Source: a virus. From it: a stretch of DNA of 30,814 bases. A model generated the notes under the pieces. It searched no databases. It was not told where the DNA came from and saw nothing but the letters and a program-made list of their open reading frames with translations. How positions within the stretch are numbered: the stretch's first letter is position 1; the number at the start of each line of letters is the position of its first letter. The stretch covers positions 1-30,814 of IMG/VR virus record IMGVR_UViG_3300027659_000137; one strand, written 5' to 3'. A program made the position numbers and the translations under genes. Positions 16,438 through 23,193 of the stretch are shown in pieces.

Positions 16438-16869
16438 ATGCTTGAAACAGCAAAAACTGCTTCAGCTACGCTAAAAGAAGCACAGAAAATAGGTAAGGAA
16501 TTTGGTTCTATTGTTTCCGATCAACAAGCTGATATGGAAGCCACTGTACAGAAAGAACACAAGGCTCGTGTTACAGCAAAGTTAGCAGAGGCTGCTCGTA
16601 AAGCATCACTAGAAGTTAGAGCACTTGATAAATTTGAATCTAAATTTAGACATGAACAAGAGATTGCAAAATTAAAAGCTGATACAATTCGTAAGTACGG
16701 TAAAGATGCTTGGGCTAAAGTCGAAACAGAAAAAAATATAATGGAAAAAGAGCGTCAAGAAGAGTTAACAGCAATGGATAGAGATAGACATAAACAAATT
16801 GATCTTTTTTGTTGGTGTCTTACTGCAGCAGCATTAATAACTTATTTTTTAAAATTATATAAAATATGA
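16438..16869 (+). CDS. Coiled-coil protein with C-terminal membrane anchor
   Basis: Start at ATG 16438, one base after the previous stop; the longer frame from 16366 lies inside paralogue B. 143 residues: almost wholly helical and charged for residues 1-122, then one hydrophobic segment (FCWCLTAAALITYFLKLY, about 124-141). The layout is the same as the two preceding proteins (soluble coiled coil, then anchor), and it may be a third divergent relative, but direct sequence similarity is weak. Its stop overlaps the start of a 29-aa membrane peptide (ATGA). Confidence 0.75.
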   Translation: MLETAKTASATLKEAQKIGKEFGSIVSDQQADMEATVQKEHKARVTAKLAEAARKASLEVRALDKFESKFRHEQEIAKLKADTIRKYGKDAWAKVETEKNIMEKERQEELTAMDRDRHKQIDLFCWCLTAAALITYFLKLYKI

Positions 16870-16955
16870 GACTGGCACAAATCGTTTTAATTATAACTAT
16901 TACAGTTATCACATTTTTGATATGGGCAGAACATCAAATTAAAGTTATTCACTAA
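16866..16955 (+). CDS. 29-aa single-pass membrane peptide
   Basis: ATG 16866 overlaps the previous stop in ATGA; the product is MRLAQIVLIITITVITFLIW followed by AEHQIKVIH. It is a positively started, fully hydrophobic helix with a short polar end. Coupling on the left and an AAGGAT ribosome site for the next gene overlapping its stop support real translation. It could be a regulatory or holin-like micropeptide; no family recognised. Confidence 0.55.
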   Translation: MRLAQIVLIITITVITFLIWAEHQIKVIH

Positions 16956-16963
16956 GGATTGTT

Positions 16964-17263
16964 ATGAAAGCATTAGGATTATTACTGTTTACTTTTTCGC
17001 TGGCTACTCAGGCACAACCACAGGTTGCTGTGCCACAGCCATTTACATACAACTATCAAGTAACCTGTGGTCCAGTTATGCCACTAATAGAATTTCTTTC
17101 TAAGACTCAAAGAGAAGAATTAACTTGGTCGGGATCAGATATAACAGATGGTTCAGTATATTCTTTATGGCAAGATAAACAAGGTAATTGGACATTGCTA
17201 AAAAAGAATACAGAAATTGCATGCGTCATAGGTTCTGGTACTTCTGGCACAAAAACTATATGA
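16964..17263 (+). CDS. Small exported protein with signal peptide
   Basis: 99 residues. MKALGLLLFTFSLATQAQ is a classic cleavable Sec signal with likely cleavage after A17. The mature part has two Cys (C35 and C86) likely to form a disulfide in the periplasm, plus a beta-rich stretch SVYSLWQDKQGNWTLLKK. Ribosome site AAGGAT at 16954. No family recognised. It sits inside the block of membrane proteins, so a periplasmic partner role is plausible. Confidence 0.7.
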   Translation: MKALGLLLFTFSLATQAQPQVAVPQPFTYNYQVTCGPVMPLIEFLSKTQREELTWSGSDITDGSVYSLWQDKQGNWTLLKKNTEIACVIGSGTSGTKTI

Positions 17264-17289
17264 TACGATAAAATTAATAAGGAGATCAA

Positions 17290-17826
17290 ATGGCAGAAGA
17301 AAAACAACTATCTCGTTCAGAGCGAGAAGCACAAATTAAAGACAAAGCAGGTATTGTTATTTGTATTTTAGCAGCATTGCTGGCAATCAACACTTTGGTT
17401 GGTGGTTCTAATTCTAGTAAAATTCTAAATAACACAATAGAAGCGAACAACACATGGGCATTTTTTCAAGCCAAGTCTATTAAGCAATCACTTGCTGAAG
17501 GGCAACTAGAAAATGCTAAGGATCCTAAAAAGATTAGAGAATTAGCAGCAAAAATTGAACGCTATGAATCTGATCCTAAAACAGGTGAAGGTAAAGTAGA
17601 ATTGATGGCAAAGGCAAGAGCATTGGAAGATGAGAGATCAGTTGCTAGAGCAAAATCTCCTTGGTATACCTATGCTGGTTCTTTGTTTCAAATCGCAATT
17701 GTTTTACTAACAGCATCAATCTTAGCAGTAAATACTAGATTGTATTCTGCCAGTAAGATAGTCGGTATTATTGCTGCGATAATGATGTCGCAAGCATTAT
17801 GGTTGTGGATTCCAATAATACTATAA
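17290..17826 (+). CDS. DUF4337-like membrane protein
   Basis: 178 residues, with a strong AAGGAG site at 17279-17284. One membrane segment near the N-terminus (about 22-40), then the conserved element NNTWAFFQAKSIKQSL typical of DUF4337, a charged helix (about 70-118), and two further membrane segments (about 125-147 and 155-177). DUF4337 proteins are found in many Gram-negative bacteria and have no known function. The phage copy is of full length. It is followed 15 nt later by the holin-like gene. Confidence 0.8.
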   Translation: MAEEKQLSRSEREAQIKDKAGIVICILAALLAINTLVGGSNSSKILNNTIEANNTWAFFQAKSIKQSLAEGQLENAKDPKKIRELAAKIERYESDPKTGEGKVELMAKARALEDERSVARAKSPWYTYAGSLFQIAIVLLTASILAVNTRLYSASKIVGIIAAIMMSQALWLWIPIIL

Positions 17827-17841
17827 TAAATGGAGTTTTAA

Positions 17842-18249
17842 ATGACAACAGAAGTTAAAAAAGACGAAGACTGGATGCAGAAGAAATGGCGTCCAGCCAT
17901 GGGTTGGATGTACATGATTATTTGTACATTAGATATGGCTATATTTCCAGTGCTATGGAGTTTGTTACAAGTATTTACTCATCAAACAGTCACTCAATGG
18001 AGTCCGCTAACACTACAAGGTGCTGGCTTATTTCACTTAGCAATGGGTGCAGTTCTTGGTATTGCAGCATGGGGTCGTACTCAAGAAAAGGTTGCTGGAG
18101 CAGCAAGTAATGTTACATCATCAGTCGCACCAACACTTATGACACCAACACCAGTTCCAATGGCTCCAAGACCGATGCCATTAGCTGTAGCACCAGTTGT
18201 TGAATTATTACCAGACGATCCACCAACACGCAATACTAGAAACGACTGA
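17842..18249 (+). CDS. Holin-like protein (3-TM, gene-transfer-agent holin family)
   Basis: 135 residues. KKWRPAMGWMYMIICTLDMA and TLQGAGLFHLAMGAVLGIAA are the hallmark segments of the GTA_holin_3TM family; the membrane portion spans residues about 18-80. The tail is Pro/Val/Met-rich and disordered. Holins set lysis timing by permeabilising the inner membrane. This one is 11 kb from the spanin cassette, next to a nuclease gene. Ribosome site ATGGAG upstream. Confidence 0.8.
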   Translation: MTTEVKKDEDWMQKKWRPAMGWMYMIICTLDMAIFPVLWSLLQVFTHQTVTQWSPLTLQGAGLFHLAMGAVLGIAAWGRTQEKVAGAASNVTSSVAPTLMTPTPVPMAPRPMPLAVAPVVELLPDDPPTRNTRND

Positions 18250-18256
18250 GGATATT

Positions 18257-18682
18257 ATGTATCAATATAAATGTAAGATTATTAAAGTTCTTGATGGTGA
18301 TACAGTTGACATCGATTTAGATTTAGGTTTCAAAATTATTCTTGCTAATCAAAGAGTGCGTATGGCTGGAGTTGATACCCCAGAATCAAGAACTACTATT
18401 GCAGAAGAAAAGGTTCGTGGGCAACTTTCTAAGAAGAAATTAGCAGAGAAACTACCTGTGGGTTCTTGGCAAATTATTGAAACACAAAAACCTGACAGCA
18501 ACGATGATAAGTTTGGTAGAATTCTTGGTGTCTTTATTCTTGAAGATGGTACTCGTGTCAATGATTGGTTAATCCAAAACAACTACGCAGTGCCATACAA
18601 AGGTGAGAACAAAGAATTGACTCAAGCAGAGCATCAGGCTAACAAGAAAATATTAATCGAGCGTGGCGAATTGAAACCATAA
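18257..18682 (+). CDS. Staphylococcal-nuclease-like (SNase/TNase) enzyme
   Basis: Start at ATG 18257 with GAGGA at 18248-18252; the extension back to 18197 runs inside the holin gene. 141 residues, the size of the SNase core. All catalytic positions are kept: D13 and D15 (DGDT), R35, D40 and E43 (RMAGVDTPE), and R88 (KFGRILG). It is a Ca-dependent DNA/RNA endonuclease fold. No signal peptide is present, so it should act in the cytoplasm, for example in host DNA degradation (inference). Similar genes occur in pelagiphages and roseophages. The stop overlaps the next start (TAATG). Confidence 0.92.
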   Translation: MYQYKCKIIKVLDGDTVDIDLDLGFKIILANQRVRMAGVDTPESRTTIAEEKVRGQLSKKKLAEKLPVGSWQIIETQKPDSNDDKFGRILGVFILEDGTRVNDWLIQNNYAVPYKGENKELTQAEHQANKKILIERGELKP

Positions 18683-19479
18683 TGAAATACCGTACCATTT
18701 TTATAAGTGATGTTCACTTAGGTACTCGTGATTGTCAAGCAAACAAATTAAATAACTTTTTAAAACATAACACCTGCGAGACTTTATATCTCGTAGGTGA
18801 TATAATTGATGCTTGGAAAATCCAACAGAACAAGTGGCGATGGAAACAAAGCCACACTAATGTTGTCCGCAGAATACTTGGTCATGCCAAGCGTGGAACG
18901 AGGGTAATTTATGTTGCAGGTAATCATGATGAATTCTTAAGACCGATGATCCCCTATGGATTCTCTTTCGGTCTGATTGAAATACAAAATCAAACAGAAC
19001 ATATCGGTGTAGATGGTAAACGATACCTAGTTACACATGGAGATCTATTCGATGGTATTACTAGACTAGCACCATGGATATCATTCTTAGGAGATAAAGC
19101 ATATGACATTGTTCTTAGCCTCAACAGTAAATTTAATTGGATTCGTCGTCGCATGGGTTTTGGGTACTTTAGCCTTAGCAAGTTTCTTAAGCACAAGGTC
19201 AAAAAAGCAGTAGACTTTATGTTTCAGTTTGAGAAAAATCTTGCAGGGTATTGTAAGAAGCGTGGTTATGATGGCGTCATATGTGGACACATACACCACG
19301 CAGAAATCAAAGAGATTGATGGCGTGATATATATGAATGATGGTGATTGGGTAGAATCTTGCACTGCTCTTGTTGAGCACCATGATGGACGCTGGGAAAT
19401 AGTAACATGGACAAAGGAGACAGACAATGAAAGTGAAAGAGATAGTGAAGAAGATGTATCTAGCATGCGTCAATCATGA
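18682..19479 (+). CDS. LpxH-like calcineurin-type metallophosphoesterase
   Basis: 265 residues. All five metallophosphoesterase blocks are present: DVH (D10, H12), GDIID (D40, D43), GNHDE (N81, H82), THGD (H119), GHIHH (H203, H205). The arrangement and spacing fit UDP-2,3-diacylglucosamine pyrophosphatase LpxH/LpxH2, which acts in lipid A synthesis. The tail after about residue 245 is a low-complexity acidic/Ser stretch that overlaps the 43-aa gene. Adjacent to a GT2 glycosyltransferase, which fits envelope modification. Cleavage of another UDP-sugar or nucleotide cannot be excluded. No signal or membrane segment is obvious. Confidence 0.85.
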   Translation: MKYRTIFISDVHLGTRDCQANKLNNFLKHNTCETLYLVGDIIDAWKIQQNKWRWKQSHTNVVRRILGHAKRGTRVIYVAGNHDEFLRPMIPYGFSFGLIEIQNQTEHIGVDGKRYLVTHGDLFDGITRLAPWISFLGDKAYDIVLSLNSKFNWIRRRMGFGYFSLSKFLKHKVKKAVDFMFQFEKNLAGYCKKRGYDGVICGHIHHAEIKEIDGVIYMNDGDWVESCTALVEHHDGRWEIVTWTKETDNESERDSEEDVSSMRQS

Positions 19480-19558
19480 TAGAGTAAAAGAAAAGAAACT
19501 GTGGTTGAAAGCGTTGAAGAAATCACTAAAGCATAAACGCACAAATGTCATTAAGTAA
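19427..19558 (+). CDS. 43-aa basic protein nested between the LpxH-like and GT genes
   Basis: ATG 19427 has an excellent site (AAAGGAGA, 19413-19420) 6-7 nt upstream. The product MKVKEIVKKMYLACVNHDRV plus a Lys-rich helix (KKLWLKALKKSLKHKRTNVIK in part) is highly basic. It overlaps the phosphoesterase 3' end by 53 nt and the glycosyltransferase start by 14 nt in different frames. Similar tiny Lys-rich proteins recur in T4-like phages. Function unknown; the ribosome site makes expression likely. Confidence 0.7.
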   Translation: MKVKEIVKKMYLACVNHDRVKEKKLWLKALKKSLKHKRTNVIK

Positions 19559-20255
19559 TAAAATAACAATTGTAGTTCCTTGTAAAAACGAAGAGAACTA
19601 CATTGCGCATTTGTTAATGCATCTGCGCCAGCAAGAGATAGGTAATACCAGAATTATCATTGCTGACTGCTCTACTGACAATACAAGAGAAGTCATTCAA
19701 ACAATGAAGGGTGAGTTGAATGTTGAAGTCATTGAAGGTGGTCCAGTCTCTATCGCTAAAAACAATGGAGCAAAAATAGTAACAACACCATACATTTTAT
19801 TCATTGATGCTGATGTTCGTTTCTTCAGCGACACAGTTATTCGTGATGCAGTTGATCAGTTAGAAACTAATAACTTAGATCTTGTTGGATTATATGCAAA
19901 GTGTTATGATGATGACTTCCGTGCACAAATTGGGTTTATGATGTTCAACTGTATCAACAGAATCATGCAATATAAAGTTCCATTCGCTGTTGGTGCTTTT
20001 ATGCTAACTCGCAGAGATAAATTCGAAGAGTTTGGTGGATTTGCTGAGAAGTATGGAACAAGCGAAGATTTCTTTTTGTCTAAAAAGTACGATCCCAAGA
20101 AATTCAAGTTGATGAATCATTATTTTGGACAAGATAGTAGAAGGTTTCAAAAGATGGGGTATTTTGGTATGGCATGGTATCTTATTCAAAACTTTTGGAA
20201 CAGAAATAACGATGCATATTGGAACAGGATAGACTACTCTAAGTACTGGAAATAG
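19545..20255 (+). CDS. Family 2 glycosyltransferase
   Basis: 236 residues with a GT-A fold signature: ITIVVPCKNEENYI (7-20), IIIADCSTDNTREV (37-50), AKNNGAKIVTTPYILFIDADV with the metal-binding DAD at 88-90, and GGFAEKYGTSEDFFLSKK in the acceptor region. It transfers a sugar from a nucleotide sugar to an unknown acceptor. The N-terminal ATG overlaps the 43-aa gene. No membrane segment is obvious beyond hydrophobic patches. The LpxH-like neighbour suggests lipid A or surface glycan modification (inference). A terminator follows directly. Confidence 0.9.
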   Translation: MSLSNKITIVVPCKNEENYIAHLLMHLRQQEIGNTRIIIADCSTDNTREVIQTMKGELNVEVIEGGPVSIAKNNGAKIVTTPYILFIDADVRFFSDTVIRDAVDQLETNNLDLVGLYAKCYDDDFRAQIGFMMFNCINRIMQYKVPFAVGAFMLTRRDKFEEFGGFAEKYGTSEDFFLSKKYDPKKFKLMNHYFGQDSRRFQKMGYFGMAWYLIQNFWNRNNDAYWNRIDYSKYWK

Positions 20256-20319
20256 ATAACCCCACGACCTGTAGGGTTATTACCCCTCCGTAAACCCCTG
20301 TAGATGCAGGGGTTTTTTA
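20256..20319 (+). terminator. Tandem hairpins with T-tract terminator
   Basis: First hairpin: ATAACCC (20256-20262) with GGGTTAT (20274-20280). Second: 20292-20300 with 20307-20315 (9 bp, AAACCCCTG arm, loop TAGATG) followed by TTTTTAT. The second is a standard rho-independent terminator and ends the 13-20 kb unit. Confidence 0.88.
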
Positions 20320-20333
20320 TTTGCAGAAAATGC

Positions 20334-20362
20334 TTGTCTTTAATTGCAATATACTGTATAAT
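20334..20362 (+). promoter_or_regulatory. Sigma70-type promoter, predicted leaderless start
   Basis: TTGTCT (20334-20339), 17-bp spacer, TATAAT (20357-20362), then exactly 6 nt to ATG 20369. Shares TGCTTGTCTTTAATTGC with the promoter at 23194. Confidence 0.82.
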
Positions 20363-20368
20363 AGTTGT

Positions 20369-20641
20369 ATGAAAAATGAAAATACAATTAAAAAGTTTGG
20401 TGCTCTTAGTGGTTGGCTTGGAATGGTACTGATTCATGGTGCTACTCTCCCAACGACTCTTGGAGTGATTTTAGGTTATTCAAACAATGTTCCACCTGTT
20501 AGCATGGTGATTCTTGTTTGGTCTGGTTTGATGTTGTTCTTGTTTAGAGCAATCGTGCAAAAAGATACGCTGTATATCGTATCGAATGCAGTCGGTTTCT
20601 TCTTCAACAGCATCTTGTTGGCTTTGATAGTTTTTAAATAA
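20369..20641 (+). CDS. Small three-TM membrane protein, likely leaderless mRNA
   Basis: The frame is open from 20321, but upstream codons lie within the promoter, so the start is ATG 20369. 90 residues with three hydrophobic segments (about 12-32, 43-62, 70-88). Motifs LSGWLGMVLIHGATLPTT and LYIVSNAVGFFFNSILL recur in small phage membrane proteins; size and topology recall SemiSWEET-like transporters but I see no decisive motif. Transcription is predicted to begin at the A of the ATG, so no ribosome site is possible. First gene of a cluster of small genes. Confidence 0.7.
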   Translation: MKNENTIKKFGALSGWLGMVLIHGATLPTTLGVILGYSNNVPPVSMVILVWSGLMLFLFRAIVQKDTLYIVSNAVGFFFNSILLALIVFK

Positions 20642-20650
20642 GGATTGATT

Positions 20651-20860
20651 ATGAAATATCGTGTGATTGTGAATGGTGTATCTTTTTATACGACTGGTGC
20701 AGCCATTAAGCGTGGAGTTGGTGATTCAGTTAGTGTGAATGTAGTTGTCCGTCAGTTGTTTGAAAATATGTTTAATGCAATCGGCATTGCATCAACGATG
20801 ACAGTCTACGACCACAAGATGAATCGTGTTTCTTATGATGTACGAATTTCAAAGGTATAA
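20651..20860 (+). CDS. Small conserved phage protein (MKYRVIVNG)
   Basis: I choose ATG 20651 over TTG 20645 because AAGGATT at 20640-20646 is then correctly spaced. 69 residues, beta-rich at the start (MKYRVIVNGVSFYTTGAAIK) and end (MTVYDHKMNRVSYDVRIS). It resembles a small hypothetical protein of T4-like cyanophages. No motif for function. Confidence 0.65.
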   Translation: MKYRVIVNGVSFYTTGAAIKRGVGDSVSVNVVVRQLFENMFNAIGIASTMTVYDHKMNRVSYDVRISKV

Positions 20861-20863
20861 ATT

Positions 20864-21079
20864 ATGAGTAAAATGGCTGAACTAGCAATGGAAATTGATG
20901 ACTTAATTGAACAAGGTATGTCTGCTAAGTTTATCGCAATTAAACTTAACATTCCAATTCAAATGGTACAAGACGCATTTGAACAGCGTGAAAATTTAGA
21001 ACTTGAAAAACAATACGAATACTTGTCGTATGCCGATGAAGTGGCAAACGATGATGCTCAATATTATGGAGAACAATAA
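20864..21079 (+). CDS. Small helical phage protein with HTH-like segment
   Basis: 71 residues. MAELAMEIDDLIEQGMSAKFIAIKLNIPIQMVQDAF reads as a short helix-turn-helix-like unit (QGMSAKFIAIKLNIPIQMV, about 17-35), followed by an acidic tail with several Tyr. A DNA-binding regulator is possible but unproven. Its stop overlaps the next start (TAATG). Confidence 0.65.
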   Translation: MSKMAELAMEIDDLIEQGMSAKFIAIKLNIPIQMVQDAFEQRENLELEKQYEYLSYADEVANDDAQYYGEQ

Positions 21080-21321
21080 TGATTAGAATGACTTATAAAG
21101 AAGCACAAGCACTGACTTCAATGTTTGACAAGAGCCATGGATCATTCTTTGATCGTGGTTCAGCTGACTCTTACTACCATCGTGCTCGTGACCCACATCG
21201 TGGTGGAGTTGGTGGTGGATCTGGTCCAAGAATAGAAGCAACTGAACCAGATGAATTAGAAGCATACCATGCTGGTTACGATTACAATGAGCAATACGGT
21301 GATAAGAAAGATTGGGGTTAA
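21079..21321 (+). CDS. Small conserved phage protein (SFFDRGSADSYY)
   Basis: 80 residues. The motif GSFFDRGSADSYYHRARDPH (about 21-40), then a Gly-rich hinge, then EAYHAGYDYNEQYGDKKDWG, matches a short family seen in many phages and some bacteria. No Cys, no hydrophobic segment. Function unknown. Translationally coupled to the previous gene. Confidence 0.72.
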   Translation: MIRMTYKEAQALTSMFDKSHGSFFDRGSADSYYHRARDPHRGGVGGGSGPRIEATEPDELEAYHAGYDYNEQYGDKKDWG

Positions 21322-21349
21322 ACCCAGTGGTCTTTGTGGAGGGATATCC

Positions 21350-21409
21350 GTGGCAGACCTTAAACAGCCAAAACAGCAGCAGTCTATTTTTACTGGCTAT
21401 AGACTATAA
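21350..21409 (+). CDS. Possible 19-aa micro-ORF with strong ribosome site
   Basis: GTG 21350 is preceded by GGAGGG (21338-21343) at 6-nt spacing, one of the best ribosome sites in the window, and encodes MADLKQPKQQQSIFTGYRL. The 120-nt gap between flanking genes has no other candidate. Too short for family recognition; the ribosome site is the only evidence. Confidence 0.35.
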   Translation: MADLKQPKQQQSIFTGYRL

Positions 21410-21441
21410 AGAAAAACCAGTACTAATTTTGAAAGGTAGTT

Positions 21442-21591
21442 ATGAATGATGAATTGAGAGCATTGGTTATTAAAGCAGGTGCACCAGCACCCCTGCTTAA
21501 TGAATTTTGGTTTAATATTTTCTGTGAGCAATTCGCAAATGTGTTGTTGACTGAAGCTGAGAAACAAGTTTTTGGAGAAACATGTGAATAA
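21442..21591 (+). CDS. 49-aa phage protein
   Basis: ATG 21442 with GAAAGG upstream. The product begins MNDELRALVIKAGAPAPLLN and contains EFWFNIFCEQFANVLLTEAEK, a helical pattern of small phage proteins often annotated as hypothetical. It ends 8 nt past the start of the next gene. No function visible. Confidence 0.65.
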   Translation: MNDELRALVIKAGAPAPLLNEFWFNIFCEQFANVLLTEAEKQVFGETCE

Positions 21592-21883
21592 GTTTGTGGT
21601 GAATAGAATGAAGTCGGCACGACAGGAAGAGATAATGCTTATCTGTCAAGAAGAGTGTGCTGAAGTTGCGCAAGCGATAAGTAAGGTGTTTCGATTCGGA
21701 GTTGATGGTGAGCACTTGGGTGCTACGAATCGAGAACGACTCGAAGAAGAAATTGGTGATTTGCTTTGCATGATTGAAATGATGACTGAAGAAGAAATCA
21801 TCGATGCCAATGTAGTTGCAAGAGCAGCACAAGCCAAGCGAGCAAAATTAGCCAAATGGTCGAACATTAAGGAAATGGTATGA
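21584..21883 (+). CDS. MazG-like nucleotide pyrophosphohydrolase
   Basis: I choose GTG 21584: GGAG at 21574-21577 is 6 nt upstream. TTG 21572 and ATG 21608 are in-frame alternatives. 99 residues. The all-alpha NTP pyrophosphatase signature is present: EECAEVAQAISKVFRFG, then RLEEEIGDLLCMIEM, giving the EExxE...EExxD metal ligands. MazG-like enzymes hydrolyse (d)NTPs and can affect ppGpp. Phage copies likely adjust host nucleotide pools (inference). Coupled to the next gene by ATGA. Confidence 0.82.
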   Translation: MNKFVVNRMKSARQEEIMLICQEECAEVAQAISKVFRFGVDGEHLGATNRERLEEEIGDLLCMIEMMTEEEIIDANVVARAAQAKRAKLAKWSNIKEMV

Positions 21884-22101
21884 TTCAAATAGAAAACCTG
21901 ACTGAGTATCAAGTGGAGATGTTAGACCATATGTGGTCTTTAGATTCAGTTGAAGAATACGAGGAATGGTATGATCTATTGGATGAGGAAGACCAGCAAC
22001 TTGCAGATAGTTTGCAACAAATGATTATTCTCGCAGAGATGGATAATCTGATGGGCGACTGCAAAGATGCAAAACAACTATTAAAGAAATTTGCCTTGTA
22101 A
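21880..22101 (+). CDS. Small acidic phage protein
   Basis: 73 residues, acidic and helical (EEYEEWYDLLDEEDQQLADS in the middle). It resembles a conserved hypothetical protein of T4-like cyanophages. ATGA overlap on the left. The -35 of the next promoter (22091) lies inside its last codons, so promoter and coding sequence overlap. Confidence 0.65.
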   Translation: MIQIENLTEYQVEMLDHMWSLDSVEEYEEWYDLLDEEDQQLADSLQQMIILAEMDNLMGDCKDAKQLLKKFAL

Positions 22102-22119
22102 GAGAAAGACATGTATAAT
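22091..22119 (+). promoter_or_regulatory. Sigma70-type promoter, predicted leaderless start
   Basis: TTGCCT (22091-22096), 17-bp spacer, TATAAT (22114-22119), then exactly 6 nt to ATG 22126. Same geometry as at 20334 and 29615. Confidence 0.72.
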
Positions 22120-22125
22120 AGAACA

Positions 22126-22248
22126 ATGAAACCTAGAAATCCAATAGCAAAGGATTTACGCACTCCAAAATATCGTATGAGAAAAGTGGAGAGCAAGGTT
22201 CAGTACATTCGTCAACCTAAGCACAGAAAGGCAACAGATGAACTATGA
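22126..22248 (+). CDS. 40-aa DUF7230-like basic protein, likely leaderless mRNA
   Basis: ATG 22126 directly follows a promoter -10. The product MKPRNPIAKDLRTPKYRMRK and a further 20 residues match the RNP-(I/V)-AK-x-LR motif of a tiny basic family (DUF7230, from memory) frequent in phages. Overlaps the next gene by 11 nt. No ribosome site is possible if transcription starts at the ATG. Function unknown. Confidence 0.75.
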   Translation: MKPRNPIAKDLRTPKYRMRKVESKVQYIRQPKHRKATDEL

Positions 22249-22480
22249 GTATGAATTAGTTCGGGAAGGTTTGCGCAGGGTAATTACTGTTAAGTCACAT
22301 CCATGGGATTTAGTGGAGTTTTCAATCAAGCAAACTTCACATAAAGAAGATGGAAAGATTTTAACAGACCATGGGCATACTACATTTTATGATACCAAAG
22401 AATTTATATCATTTTTTGGTCCAATGATTGAAGATTTGAAAAAGGAAATTGATAATGCAAACAGTGTTCAAAACGGATAA
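22238..22480 (+). CDS. Small phage protein
   Basis: 80 residues starting inside the DUF7230-like gene. Beta-rich N-terminal half (VITVKSHPWDLVEFSIKQ), then FYDTKEFISFFGPMIEDLKKE. Recognised only as a conserved hypothetical of marine T4-likes. It overlaps the next start by 26 nt, so translation is coupled. Confidence 0.65.
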   Translation: MNYEYELVREGLRRVITVKSHPWDLVEFSIKQTSHKEDGKILTDHGHTTFYDTKEFISFFGPMIEDLKKEIDNANSVQNG

Positions 22481-22751
22481 AGAGTTTGACGAATTTAAAA
22501 CATGGACTCTTGGAGTACTACACGATGAAAACATCAAAGACTTGTGCGTTACTTTTACCAAAAAAGATGGTACACTTAGAGATATGCGATGCACTCTCGT
22601 TGAAGGACGAATTCCAACAGACAAACACCCCAAAACCGAAGGGGCAAGTAGCAAGGATTCTGGATCCGCAGTTCGTGCCTTCGATACAGAAAAACAAGAA
22701 TGGAGATCCTTCCGATGGGACTCCGTAACCAAAGTGAGTTTTGATCTATGA
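22455..22751 (+). CDS. Sm/SH3-like barrel protein (WYL_2 / DUF2693 type)
   Basis: ATG 22455, with AAAAAGG upstream; TTG 22449 is the alternative. 98 residues. LCVTFTKKDGTLRDMRCTL, a variable loop, then RAFDTEKQEWRSFRWDSV is the pattern of the phage SH3-like family formerly DUF2693. Such proteins are assumed to bind nucleic acid or proteins; no catalysis expected. Next gene overlaps its stop (ATGA). Confidence 0.8.
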   Translation: MQTVFKTDKEFDEFKTWTLGVLHDENIKDLCVTFTKKDGTLRDMRCTLVEGRIPTDKHPKTEGASSKDSGSAVRAFDTEKQEWRSFRWDSVTKVSFDL

Positions 22752-22939
22752 AAATCTTATTCGTATTAATAGCAATATTGGTGTTGTTAGTTTTATTCCC
22801 ACTAGCAACTATTTGGTCTTTAAATACATTATTCCCTGTATTGGCGATTCCAGTTACATTTGAAACATGGGTGGCAACAGTCATTCTTGGTGGCGTAATT
22901 GGTGGAACTAATGGAGTATCATTTGGGAGCAAGAAATGA
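22748..22939 (+). CDS. Small two-TM membrane protein
   Basis: 63 residues: hydrophobic segments at about 2-24 and 36-55, with LFPLATIWSLNTLFP between them, a motif common to small phage membrane proteins. ATGA overlaps on both sides. Function unknown. Confidence 0.7.
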   Translation: MKILFVLIAILVLLVLFPLATIWSLNTLFPVLAIPVTFETWVATVILGGVIGGTNGVSFGSKK

Positions 22940-23190
22940 ACTACGCATTAACACCTGAACAGAAAAAAGATTTACAAGGTGCTATTCAAGAGATTAGCAA
23001 CTCAATGATTCGTACTGAGGCAGAACGAGATTTAATTCGTGAGATCGTTAAAGAACAATCTGATACATTGCAAATTCCCAAGAAAGTTATTTCCAAGATT
23101 GCAAAGACATATCATAAGCAGAATCTTGCACAGGAAGTTGCAGACCACGAGGACTTCGTGGAACTATACGAGAAAATTACTTCAAAATAG
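22936..23190 (+). CDS. dsbA: DsbA-like dsDNA-binding protein (T4 late transcription type)
   Basis: 84 residues against 89 in T4 DsbA. The C-terminal part (ISKIAKTYHKQNLAQEVADH, then FVELYEKITSK) matches T4 DsbA's ALYHKDN...VVELYDTVFSK. T4 DsbA binds double-stranded DNA, including late-promoter regions. Its presence supports T4-style late transcription in this phage. A promoter follows immediately. Confidence 0.75.
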   Translation: MNYALTPEQKKDLQGAIQEISNSMIRTEAERDLIREIVKEQSDTLQIPKKVISKIAKTYHKQNLAQEVADHEDFVELYEKITSK

Positions 23191-23193
23191 TGC

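Noticed and set aside
18197-18256. N-terminal extension of the SNase
   Set aside because: Runs inside the holin gene, with no ribosome site; ATG 18257 has GAGGA upstream.
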